A stretch of 64,000 bases of DNA from Rhexocercosporidium sp. MPI-PUGE-AT-0058 (lineage: Eukaryota > Ascomycota > Leotiomycetes > Helotiales), in NCBI GenBank assembly GCA_020746875.1, contig JAGTJL010000040.1, forward strand, positions 1 through 64,000. The letters are read 5' to 3'. The notes below the pieces were generated by a model that was not told where the DNA came from, did no database searches, and worked only from the letters and a program-made list of their open reading frames with translations. Shown here piece after piece: positions 1 to 10,280 of the stretch (positions are counted from its first letter, which is position 1; the number at the start of each line of letters is the position of its first letter). Made by a program: the position numbers and the translations under genes.

Positions 1-1512
1 TTAAATAAAATTATAAGCCATAAGTAACTTATTAAGTGGTATACTTTATATAAGCGAAGCCACTTTAGCACTTACTCAAAAGTGCGAATTTAAGCTATTT
101 AAGACGCCTTATAAAGAGAGTTAATGTAAATAAGGCACCGACTCGTCTCTAAAAGAGGCTAAGAAACCGTCCGAATATACACTAAACGTGCGTTAATAAA
201 AGGCTATAAAGTTATATTATCACGGATTTTTTTTTTAAATATTCTCTTTAACTTAAAATACGCTAATATACGTAGCCAAAAGGCCACCTTAAAGAAAAGA
301 AGTAATTTAAGACAATTATAATAAACTCAGCCCGATAAAGCTTCAATACGGCTCTAAAAAAGCCATAACATAATATAACTCCAGAAGAGTAACAATACGA
401 TTAAGCTTCGGTAAACCTCTGGATAAGTAATAATACGGCTATAAAAGAAGCTACGACACGGTATAACTCTAAAGATATACAAAAGCTTACAGAAGTATTT
501 AAGGCTATAAAAGAACTAATTACTATTATATATACTTCTTTATTTTTCCCACAAGGTTTTAGAGTTTATAATAACTTAATATAAATACAAAAGGAGATAA
601 AAACGTTATAAAGGCCTTATAAAAGAAATACAAAAGTAATACGTAGCTAAGTCAAAGGCTAATAGCCTTAAAGACTATAACTTAAGAGAAGGGGTAATAT
701 CAAGAGCAAAATAAAAGGTAGGCTTACGGCTTAATCGGGCCTAGTGCGGAGGCTTGGCGGAGGCTGGAGACTTATGTATTTAAAAGGAAATCACTCCTAA
801 TCCCCTCTTACTTCCTTAAAAATCAGTTTAAATTACAACTGTCGTGGCACTTTACCTTATAAACCTTTAAAAATAAATAACACGTGACTATTCTATTCTA
901 TTTTATTTAACTAATATTAGTAATTATTCTATTCTAGTTGAATAACGCCGAATAGTTGCTTAGTAAGGGCTAGTTAGCCAATTAAAGCAACTCGCTTAAT
1001 TTAAGGTTCGGGAACTACGGCAGCTTTACTTAATTTAGAAGGGTTCTTATAGTACTTAACTCTTATTAAGCAAAGCTAGTAATAAAAAATATTTAAATAA
1101 AAATCGGCGTAAATCCTCACTTCCTTTAGCTTTATTAATTATAAATTAACTTCTTAGAGATTATAATTAAGTAACTAATATATTTAATTATAATTACTCT
1201 TATTAACTTTAAGCTAAGAGCGAAGCAGGAAAAGAATATAAGGCGGTAATAAAAACTGTAAATATAAAACATAAAACACAATCTCTTAGGATATTAAAAA
1301 AAGAAAAATTAGCTATTTAATTAGTTATAAATTTATTTAATAAGAGTCTTTTTTTATTATAATTTTAAGCTTAATATCACTTTATTCTTTTCTAAAAATA
1401 AAGTTGAATAGTTGAATAGCTAATTAACTAACTAAAATGAACTATTCTATTTAACTAAATATTTTTTTGGTTAAACAGTTTGAATAGTTTTTGGACACGC
1501 TGTATTCTATTG
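1..1512. other. RIP-mutated AT-rich repeat debris, unassigned
   Basis: Very AT-rich sequence, rich in TpA, with CpG kept, as expected for RIP-mutated repeat DNA. Between about 290 and 740 one plus-strand frame reads as protein if TAA/TAG are taken as former Gln/Trp codons, so it is probably a dead transposon coding region, but I recognise no domain. About 870-1500 holds nothing I can name. Confidence 0.5.
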
Positions 1513-1948
1513 GTTTTATACGTATTAATAACGTTATAAGCGATATTACCAAGAATTATTTCTAGAAATTAGAAGTTCCGGCTATTAAAGCCATTTTACT
1601 TAAGAATCGTTAGAATATAAACGAGGCAAATATTAGAAAAGGTTAAGGAGTTAATAAATTAATTCTTAGCTATATAAATCGACGTTTTGTTCAGCGAAAA
1701 TAGCCTAATTCTCGGAATTAGATTTCATTTATTAAATGCGTTTCTATTACTTTTTTATAATATATAAGAGAAAATCAGTGTAGTTATAATAGTTCCTGGC
1801 GAATATTACTTTATTTAAATTATAGTAATACATAATAATTAAAAATAAATGGACTTTTAATATTTCCGCATTAAAATAACTAGAAAAGGTATTTATTCTT
1901 TAATTAAAACCACGTGATTATTCTTTACAATTACTTATTGTTGATTTG
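1513..1948 (+). pseudogene. pogo/Fot1-like DDE transposase fragment (P0)
   Basis: This stretch is colinear with the P1 transposase at about 21440-21880. Read with RIP stops ignored, it shows the pogo/Fot1 DDE core: a 'NINEANIRKG' segment matching the usual N-x-DE-x-G block, a 'ISFIKCVSIT' segment matching the W(I/V)S-I-E-CISA block, and a 'LLIVDG'-like second-Asp block near 1930. Such enzymes cut and paste DNA at TA sites. The copy is dead, with many stops. Similarity ends at about 1948, where less mutated sequence begins, so a later insertion probably truncated it. Confidence 0.6.
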
Positions 1949-2234
1949 TAATCAGTGCTTCTCGGCTGTTTCCAGAACCTTCGCTTAGTTGTCGCATAAC
2001 ATATACACGTCAAAGCCTACGTAAGCTATTACGCGGCATTACGCAAGCTATTACGTAGCCAGAAGGTTCTAGAAACTAGCAATCGTGTATATAAGAAGCC
2101 TTAATACTTAGAATACAAAAACTATAGAGCTACTATATAGGAGGGAGGCGTATATATAAGGAGTCGGAAGGTAGTCGGACCTGTTCCGGACCCCTGACTT
2201 AGCCGAAGCATACCTGTCGTTATAATAATATATA
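1949..2234. repeat. little-mutated insert with inverted repeat, possible LTR remnant
   Basis: Composition shifts abruptly: CpA and TpG return. A 14-bp inverted repeat with one mismatch lies at 1969-1982 and 2062-2075 (TTTCCAGAACCTTC type). Between the arms, GCTATTACG units recur. A TATATAAGGAG promoter-like stretch lies near 2150. The piece starts with TG after pogo fragment P0 and could be an LTR later split by the solo LTR at 2235. I could not find its other end. Confidence 0.35.
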
Positions 2235-2419
2235 TGTCGTATAGGCACGGGCAGCTGCTCTCTTGGCACTGCACGTGACCCAATTAGATTCTGCTACTGT
2301 AGACCGCCTTTAGGAGAATAACAGTTTTCTCTTGATTTTTAAAAGCTTTTAGAATAATAATTAATCACTTTAATTTAACTACAACTGCTCGCAGTGCTTT
2401 GATCCACTTTTATACCATA
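2235..2419 (-). mobile_element. solo LTR of copia family A
   Basis: The reverse complement matches the 184-185 bp LTRs of A1 (23980-24163, 31689-31872) and A2 (57817-58001). It starts TGTCGTATAGGCACGGGCAG and ends CCATA (from CCACA). The flanking 5-bp direct repeats ATATA (2230-2234 and 2420-2424) are a TSD. No internal sequence remains, so this is what LTR-LTR recombination leaves behind. It keeps more CpA/TpG than the other copies, so it seems less exposed to RIP. Confidence 0.85.
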
Positions 2420-2424
2420 ATATA

Positions 2425-3330
2425 TCTACCTTTTTTACTTATATATACGTCACATGTCTTATAGCTTTTGAATTTATTGATTTTCTCTTCTCTTAAAATA
2501 GCTTATTAGAAATATCTTAACCTTTTGACATTAATAACCGATTTTACTTTAATTAGCAAGCGTAACTTCTTAATATACTATTATAAAGCACAGGAAGCTA
2601 ATATAATAGTTGAGAATATCAAAGCAAGTTAGAAAACTACCGGTTAATGGCCGTTTATTATTAGAAAATAATAATAAAGACTTAGAAACGACTGCTTAAG
2701 AAGACCTTACAACCGTCTAGAATACGAGCATATCGTCGTTTGATTTATATACGTCGAAATCTGGTAAAGATTTACGTTTATAAATAGAAAATTTAACTTA
2801 ATTGGAATATAACGACTTTCTAATATAACAATTACTTTTTAAAAAGGTAATTACATTAGTAAAAACCTTAAAAAAAATTGACGGGCATTGCCTGTCGTTG
2901 TTCGTATTCGTAACCGTGGTAGTATATCTAAAATTTTAACCCCGATAGTAACACGTACCCTTTTAAGTTGCGCAGCTTAGTAGGGTCCGTAGTTACGGCC
3001 GTCAATAGCGCTAACAGCGCTTAATGCGCGGAAATATAAGGCTAGCTGTAAAGCTGGAAATCATTGAAGGACCTCTGTAAGGGTATACTTAAGTATACGT
3101 ACGTACGCGCGTTATATTGTGGAGGGGAAAACACCAAGCACACAACAAGAGGGTAATAAAGTAAGTACCGGAGGATAAACGTAAGAAATACTCATTTAAT
3201 AAATACTAAAGATATTATATATTTAAGGAATATAATTTATTAAAAGAAAAAAGAGATATAATTTAAATAAAAAAGAAAAGTTATAATAGTAAAAATCGTT
3301 GTTTTCCTTAAAGAATATTGCCTTAAAAGC
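2425..3330. other. moderately RIP-mutated stretch, no gene recognised
   Basis: Patchy RIP. No frame here resembles a protein I know. The only clear structure is a perfect 16-bp palindrome, GTATACTTAAGTATAC, at 3083-3098, followed at once by GTACGTACGCGCG. The right part (about 3100-3330) is AT-rich. Confidence 0.4.
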
Positions 3331-5534
3331 TATTTTAAATATAATAAGATGCAGCTCAATCACGTGACAAATAAGCCTTTGAAGTTAATCTTATTATATG
3401 CGTTCCCTTCTTAGAAAACTCATGCTCGACCTTGAGTAAAAAAGTAAAAATTAATATTATAACTTTAAAGCTTTAAATACTTAAAAGAAAACGTGTCTAA
3501 GTAAAAATAAGTAAATATTAAGTGACTTATACCTCACCTTTAAAAACAAATAATTATCTCGTTTAATACCTTTAAATATCGTCTTTTACCTTATTATTTT
3601 TTTTCTTTCCTTTTCTTTTTAATAACTTTATTACTCTTTTTTATAATATTCTTAAGGAAGCTTTACGCGTCTCTTTATATTTATATCAGTCTTTTTACAC
3701 CTCTTAACATTTATTATATTATTTTTGCCGCTTAAACTTACCTTTTTAAATATTATATTCGAGTAAACTTTAATTTTAATAAAATTAAAGTAATTTTTTT
3801 AAAATAAATTAAACGTATAATCAGTATTTTAAATAAGTCCCCGATTCCTTTTTTTACAGCGTAAAAACTGACTTTTTTTATAAAATAAAAATTAATCCTT
3901 ATAATGCGTCGAATTCGTTAATATTCTTTTATACTTTAAGCTAGCGTATCTTTAACGACTCTGCTTTTTCCTTATATTTTTATTTTAATAAATCTTTTAT
4001 AAATCTTCTTAACTTTTTATTATTATTAAAAATATATTAAAAAATAAAAATATATAAATATATAAAATTAAAAGTAAATAAGTAATTAAAAGACGGTCTT
4101 TTTACTTTTAAGGTTCGAAGTATAATAAAAAAGTAAAAAGAAGTTAATTAAAGTATTTTTTTTATTAATTTAATTAAGTCTTTTTTTTACTTTTGTTTTC
4201 TTCTTTTTACTTTTACTTTTTTAATAAGTCGATATTAAATAACGATAAAGTCGGTCTTAAGTAATTCCCTCTCTTTTTATTTTAATAGTTATTATATTGA
4301 ATAAAAGCGTTAATAATACCTTAATAACTTCTTATTATATTTTCTTATTATTCTTTAATAAATAAGTAAATTATTATAAGCAGCTAAGATTTGTTATATT
4401 TAAAAGGAAAAGAGAAAAAATATTATATTTTATATATTAACTTCGAGCTACTTAGTCTTCCTCGCGGTCTTTTTCTTTTTTTAACGGTAAATTACAAAAT
4501 AAAAGCTTCTCGAGAACAACCCTTAAAGCTTTAATAAGTTATAAGTTATTTTAAACCGCTTTTATTATTACTTTCCTTCGACTTACTTTTTATTATTAAT
4601 TAACTAAAAAGAGTAAGAAGCTAAAGGTAAGTTCCTTTTCGTTTAATATCGTTAATTTTTAAATTTTAATAATTCTTTAATACGATTTAAAGACTTAAAG
4701 TAAAAGCGCAGTTTTAATTACCTTATTAAAATAAAAAGTATTTTTAACTTCGTTACTTATTTTAAGCTTTTATTAATTATATTATAAGTAACTTTTAAAC
4801 CGATAATATCGAGCTTTTTAAAAGTCTTTTTTTATTAAAATAACTTCTTTTTATTTAAAAATAAGGTTTTCTTTTAAAAAACCTTATACTAATATAACTC
4901 TATAATGACTTTAAAGATAATAAAAACATTCCCCGAACACTTTTATAAGCCGGTGTAAACTAAGCCGGATTTTAAGTCTAAGGAAGAAGTAAATATATCT
5001 TAAAGGCGGAAGTAATAATACTCTTTTTTAATTAATTAATATTCTTAATTTAAAGGTTTAAGGATTAATATTTAATTAAAGGAAGCTTTTAACTTAAAGT
5101 TTAATTAATTTACTTAATAAAAGACAGTTCTATAAGGATAAAGTTAAAGGAATATTTATAAATAACTTAAGTGCTTATAATAAAGCATTATTTACTCGCT
5201 TAAGTCTTTTGTAAAGTTATTATCACAACGGAATTATAATAATAATATTTAAATTCTGATAAGCGAGATTTCGGAACAGCTAGGAAAGAGACGTGTAATT
5301 TAGACTAATTAAAATCTCCCTTTATATAAAATAGTTTTGCTTATCTTATTGTCTTAAAATTAATTAACCGAAACTCTAAGGAAATGAAGTCGTTATTATT
5401 TTAGCATTTTAATACGTTGCCTAAAATAGCTTAAAGTAGGCTTAATTTATTATAATACCTAATTCGCTATCTTATACTTTTGCTTTTAATTAAGTTATTA
5501 TTACTAGTACTCAGGCAGCGTAAGGGCTTAGACC
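3331..5534 (-). other. heavily RIP-mutated repeat, possibly a gag-like frame
   Basis: Extremely AT-rich. On the minus strand between about 4000 and 3560 one frame is open apart from RIP-type stops and is Lys/Gln rich, with an aromatic/Leu pattern reminiscent of LTR-element gag proteins. No zinc knuckle or protease is visible, so the call is weak. From 4900 to 5534 I see nothing identifiable. Confidence 0.25.
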
Positions 5535-6493
5535 TAGTAGCCGTCGATCGAGAGAACTAGTTACTCGTTTTGTTACCGCATTTTTTGGGATTTATTTGAC
5601 TTTTTAATAAAATTTAATAAGAATAAATTACTTTTATTAATTAAAGATGAATATAATAGGAAATTTTATAAGTAGCTTTTGAAAACCAAAGGATTAATCG
5701 CTGTTTTAAATGCTCTTAAACCGTTTAAAGCATAAACGAGACGTTAATTTAGGCTCTCGATTTACAAAATACGCCAAAATAACGATACCTTAATTATAAA
5801 GATTAATAAATTAACTAAATATAAAAAGTAATATAAGGAAAGTAGTATTAATATTAAATTTACCTTCTTATATATATATTAACCAAATAGAAGAGTTAAG
5901 CGCGTAGGTAAAGAAATAATTAATAAATTAATTAAAATACGCCTCTCTGCTAATTTATCTCAGGCGCTTTAGACGGAATTAGTAATAGCGGCAATTGTTT
6001 TTTATAATATAAGTTCATTTACTTATAAAAGCTTCAAAAGTCTGAACGAAGTATTTTAAGCCTAGTTTAAGTAGTATTTTCAGTATTACGACCTTAATCT
6101 TACGCTAAAGTTAATAACCGATTTACGGCCTAATTAAAGTAACTTATAGACGTACGGCTATAAAGCTTATTTTATAATTAAGGACCGAGAAGCTCTTCGA
6201 TAAAAGCGACTTTTTAAAGTCAATCCGCGAGCGCATTTTAATTACTTGATTAAATACGTCTTATTTAATATTTATAAGATTTAAGTGTTTTAATTATAAT
6301 ATGTAATAATAACTCGGAATCTTACTTTTAACGAAATCCTCTTTTATTTAAGCTCTTTAAATATAAAAAGAGCGATCGGCCAGCCGCGCTTAATATTAAA
6401 GAAACTTATTAAAATATTAAAAAAAGAAAGAAAGATTAAGACGCTAGTTTTATTATAATTAATAGATTAAGCGCACTTAATATATTAAAATTA
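5535..6493 (+). pseudogene. copia integrase fragment related to family A
   Basis: The plus strand matches the integrase part of copia A1 on the other strand (about 29300-28340). Readable blocks are a 'KLIKIRLSANLSQAL' stretch, where copia integrases have the A-x-LP-x-x-LW motif, and a 'TYGYKAY' block near 6150, the usual L-R-T-F/Y-G-C-K-A-Y segment. Similarity to A1 stops at about 6493 (after TATTAAAATTA). There are many stops and no LTR next to it, so it is an isolated fragment. Confidence 0.65.
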
Positions 6494-7109
6494 GGCCGCA
6501 GCTAAATTTACTCATGGAAATAGCTAAATTAACTTATGCCAAGGATTTTAAAGGCACACCAGGCGCATCTATCACCCTTACCCTACCATATTAATTTGTA
6601 CTGCAGGGCAAGGGCCACTTATGCATTTGAGGAGTCCTGAGTTGCCCTTGAATCAACTTTAAAGCTATTTATACTTCTTGATTATATAACGACATGTCAA
6701 CCTTTATTGGCGTATAAGATTATATTAAGCCTCGGCTAAACTCGCTTAATAAATATAAGATTATATTAAGCATACCTTTCCATAACTCAACTACCTTTAC
6801 ATAAAGCTCCGGCTTCGCATAAAGCTCTGGCTTCCATGCTTTGAACCTCGGAAGCTTTAAGCTTCCGGTAAAGGGTTATTCAGGGCTAAAACAGTGGCTT
6901 CATCAAGCCTTAAGCTTCCGTGTTTCAAACCTCGGAAGCTCTGGTAATATAAAGCAAGTCTTAATACAAAGCTAGTTTCAATATAAAACTAGTTTTAATA
7001 TAAAGCTAATAGCCGATGCGAGAGCAAATAGCTTGGCGCCTAAAAGTAGTTATATAGACTTAGTTTCCCCCGAAGTAATGGAATCATCATTCATACCAAA
7101 TCTCTTTTT
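6494..7109. repeat. little-mutated insert with palindromic AAGCTTCCG units
   Basis: CpA/TpG-containing island between RIP-mutated blocks. It holds a near-perfect palindrome CGGAAGCTTTAAGCTTCCG at 6849-6867, a partial second copy near 6905-6945, and repeated ATAAAGCT(C/A) units around 6800-6830 and 6950-7010. No coding frame is evident. It may be a MITE-like or satellite-like insertion; no TSD was found. Confidence 0.4.
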
Positions 7110-7704
7110 TTCAAATACTGCTCCGTAAGCTAAGTACTTAGTCTTTAATCGTAAGAAGTGATATAATATACGTGAGTCGGTACTCTTAATAAGAAAGTAT
7201 TTAAAGTATTACGGTCCGTATATTTACTTAATATAAATACGGTAAAATATATTAATCTTAATAATCGAGAAGTAAATATATTATGTATAATAAAATAATT
7301 AATAATTAATATAATCGAGATATTATTTTTAGTTAAGCACGAAACTCTTATTTAATAGCAGACGTGCTTGTCTTATATAAAACTTTTATATTATACGACT
7401 ATTAAAACCGCCAGGTCTTATCGGTCTTAGACTCTTAAATTATAGCGGTCTAGCAGTTTATTACGTGATTTTAGTAATCGCGTAATATAAGGGCCGACTT
7501 ACCTTTTAATCGTTTAACGAGAATAATAATTATATAATATATAACTTATAAAATCTTAAGTATTAAGATCTTTTAAAAAAATACTTCTAAAAGCGATACT
7601 CTCTTAATATCTTCTTCCTAAAACTTCTATCTACTTGAGCTTATAATCCTGAATATTACGCTATCCCGGGTTCCAGTATTACGGGACGCGGGGCGTTCGT
7701 AATA
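7110..7704 (-). mobile_element. truncated gypsy family B: LTR plus start of internal region
   Basis: The reverse complement matches the B LTR: 7704 down to about 7208 corresponds to the LTR (starts TATTACGAACGCCCC), and 7207-7110 matches the start of the B internal region after 48805. The match then stops, so the rest of the element is missing here. It is heavily RIP-mutated, while the CpG-rich start (ACGCGGGGCG) is kept. Confidence 0.75.
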
Positions 7705-8050
7705 TACGGTTTCGCTCAGTTCTTTATTTGCTTCGACAGTATTTCGTTATTATTTTTATTTTTATTCTTATTTGTATTTTCGATTCTTTTTATTACTTTT
7801 TAATAGTAACTACTTTAATATAATAACTTGTATAATTATAACTACAAGTTTAAGCTCTTATATAATAAATTGAATTACTTTCTACTTACTAAATAACGAA
7901 TTCCCGGCCAAAACTATATTTCCTTATAACTAATATTATAAGCACTTCATTACTATTCCTCTCTTTCTTAATAATCCTTTTATTATAGTCGTGGTCTCGC
8001 CTATTATCTTCTTATTTACTTAATTAAACGAGCAGACGGCAAATTGGCTG
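7705..8050. other. RIP-mutated gap, nothing recognised
   Basis: AT-rich, T-rich upper strand, no gene-like frame. It ends abruptly where the unmutated island begins near 8040. Confidence 0.4.
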
Positions 8051-8749
8051 CCGTTTTCAGCTGGTTTGGTCGCTGCTTTCTGCAGCCAAGTTGCCAAAAT
8101 CTCACGCTGCTCTAGCGCTCGTGTATCTGATAACCAAGGCGGCCCGACCGTGGCTGGTTCTCTTAGGTACTTTGTCAGCCATAACGGAGGGAGATTATTC
8201 CTTGGGGATTAAGAGCTTTGAAGATCAAGTGAGTAAGGCATATGGTACTTCAAATATTATAAGCTCATCTATCAAATCGCAGAGAATCTGCAAACGAACA
8301 CTTAAACAAACATTTCCAAATATTGAAAAGTCGGCTTACGGAAGCTAATTTAGAGAAGTTGAAAATGGACAACTGATTCTCAATATAGGTTGACCACCTA
8401 CGTTTTTTCGAAAGAGGGAACGACCGGCCTATAACGGGAAATAGAGTAGCGAATAGAAAGTAATCCCGCCTTCCATCTTTTCAAAATTTGGAGTAAGACC
8501 TCTTCATTGACTGGTGTTATGTGCGCGCGTTTAATACTACAGTAGTACGAGGTTGGATAGCAATCGGTTGTCTCCCTGGCGCATGTATAGCCAATAACGT
8601 TTGAAAGAAAAACAATATAGTGTTTTTTTTACACGTCTTGATTAGCTCTGTTAAAATGGGATAGCCGCGTATGACTTTATCCACGTCTATCCTACCAAGG
8701 TCGAGAGGATGATCGGCGAATATCATTGGGTGAGGACCCTAGGAGGCGT
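8051..8749 (+). other. unmutated island edge with an unassigned 85-codon open frame
   Basis: Normal base composition starts here. An open frame at 8091-8348 (TTG start, no ATG) gives 85 residues with no motif I recognise. A consensus 5' splice site (CAA|GTGAGT) at about 8229-8237 inside it suggests a real exon of an older gene whose left part was lost to transposon insertion. This could equally be chance. No function is proposed. Confidence 0.2.
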
Positions 8750-9215
8750 TATAGTACCACCTTTCCTGCTTTCCAAATATATCCAAGGCTAGCAAACATC
8801 TTATTAGTAGAAAACCTACGAGTCATACCGAGACCGCCTTTCCTTTTTCTAAATAAAATCAAGACTGGGAGAAATCTTCTAGTCATACCAAAATCGCTTT
8901 TCCTTTTTCCTAAAGATATTCAAGGCTAGTAGATGTCACGAGCCAAAGCACTAGTGGTTCAAGAACCGTAAGTTGGTATTGACAAGACGATTCTAGGTTA
9001 AAGAAAGAAGAATGAGCTGGAGTTTTGATTCGTCAAATAAGTAGGCTACGTAGCTTCGTCTAGCTTCGCCTGTGTCTCAGGTGTCAATCGCATCACGTGA
9101 TCATATCAGCCTTCAGGGTACGACACGTGACAGTAGACATCTACTGGGAGAAATCTCTTGGTAGAAGACTCCTGATCACACCAAAACCGTCTTTCATTCT
9201 TCCTAGATGTTTCCA
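8750..9215 (+). repeat. degenerate tandem repeat of about 65 bp
   Basis: Units resembling 'gaaatcttctagtcatacca-aaaccgcctttcc-tttttcct' recur at about 8752-8815 (weak), 8816-8880 and 8881-8935. A further separated copy lies at about 9143-9213. Between them are CACGTGA-containing sequences (near 9095 and 9124). The copies diverge by ordinary substitutions, not only RIP-type ones. Short open frames across the repeats are not credible genes. Confidence 0.5.
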
Positions 9216-9631
9216 ATACTGTATTAATTGGTTTTGGAGCACCCTTATTTTAGGAGTGCCTCCACCTGTTTATAAGCCCTCAAGACGACTACACCGCTGT
9301 TTGTAATTAGAGATCAAAGACCAGCTGTCTCTCCTTCCTTTCGATCGGTACATCCGATGCTTTCCTTCCTTCCTTATAACCCCTCTCGCTAAGCAGTTAC
9401 AAATTACACGTCCGGTTTCATTCTTGGATCTCGAAGCACCAGACTGGACAGGAAAGTCGCTGAAATAACCATTCTTCATGGGTCTCAAGCATTGCAAAGT
9501 TCAATGAATTGTAATCCCAATAGAACCTCTCCATGAGGGTTTGTGTTCCCGAAACGCCTTTCCCAGCCTTAAAATTATATGAACAGCCTTAGATGAAGAT
9601 ATTGGGGACGCGATAGAGATAGTAGCCGCTG
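9216..9631. other. unmutated intergenic sequence, 3' flank of the Clr5-ankyrin gene
   Basis: Ordinary composition with no supportable gene. It lies downstream of the minus-strand stop codon at 9632-9634 and probably holds that gene's 3' untranslated region and terminator. Confidence 0.4.
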
Positions 9632-10272
9632 TCACTTGCTTGACTTGCCTGAACCCTTCTTCCGACGGCGCTCTTTGACTTTGATGCCAAGAAATCTCTT
9701 GACAAGCTTGAAGCCCTTCGGCTCATTGATTTTGTTCGCAACAACTCTCAATTCAAGAGTCCCCCACTCATCAAGAATAGTTGGTTCGGATACGGCTCCA
9801 CAAGTGGCTGCAAGAGACAGGCACAGCGTGATTTGGCCATACAGATTATCATCATTCTTGCAATTCACCCAATGCTTGTGACTAAGCTCAAGGACACCGA
9901 GGCCACTACGGGTTCGAGCATGGATATTGGCGCCAGAAGCCAGTAGAAATTTCATGGCGGCTAGTCGACCGAATTTCATTGCGAGATGCAAAGCCGTCTC
10001 TCCCTGTCGGTTGCGCCGATGTATATTGCTTCCAGCTTCCAGCAAACATTTAAATATCGAGGTTGTACAGTCGTCCATCTCGGATGCAGGGCGGTGGACG
10101 ATGAAGGCCATCAAGGGTGTATTGCCGTCGTTATCGTAGTTATTTGGGTCGACGCCTACGTTCAGGAGAGACTTGATGAAAGATTCTCGGTCGCTGGTTT
10201 TGCCGCCGTCGCCCATGTCCTTCAACGACTCTAGCTGGCTGAGAAGGCCCGCAGGGAGAGGCATCTCTGATG

Positions 10273-10280
10273 TAACGAGA
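10273..10280. repeat. hAT target-site duplication, left copy
   Basis: TAACGAGA, identical to 13036-13043. Host sequence rejoins in frame when one copy is removed with the element. Confidence 0.92.
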
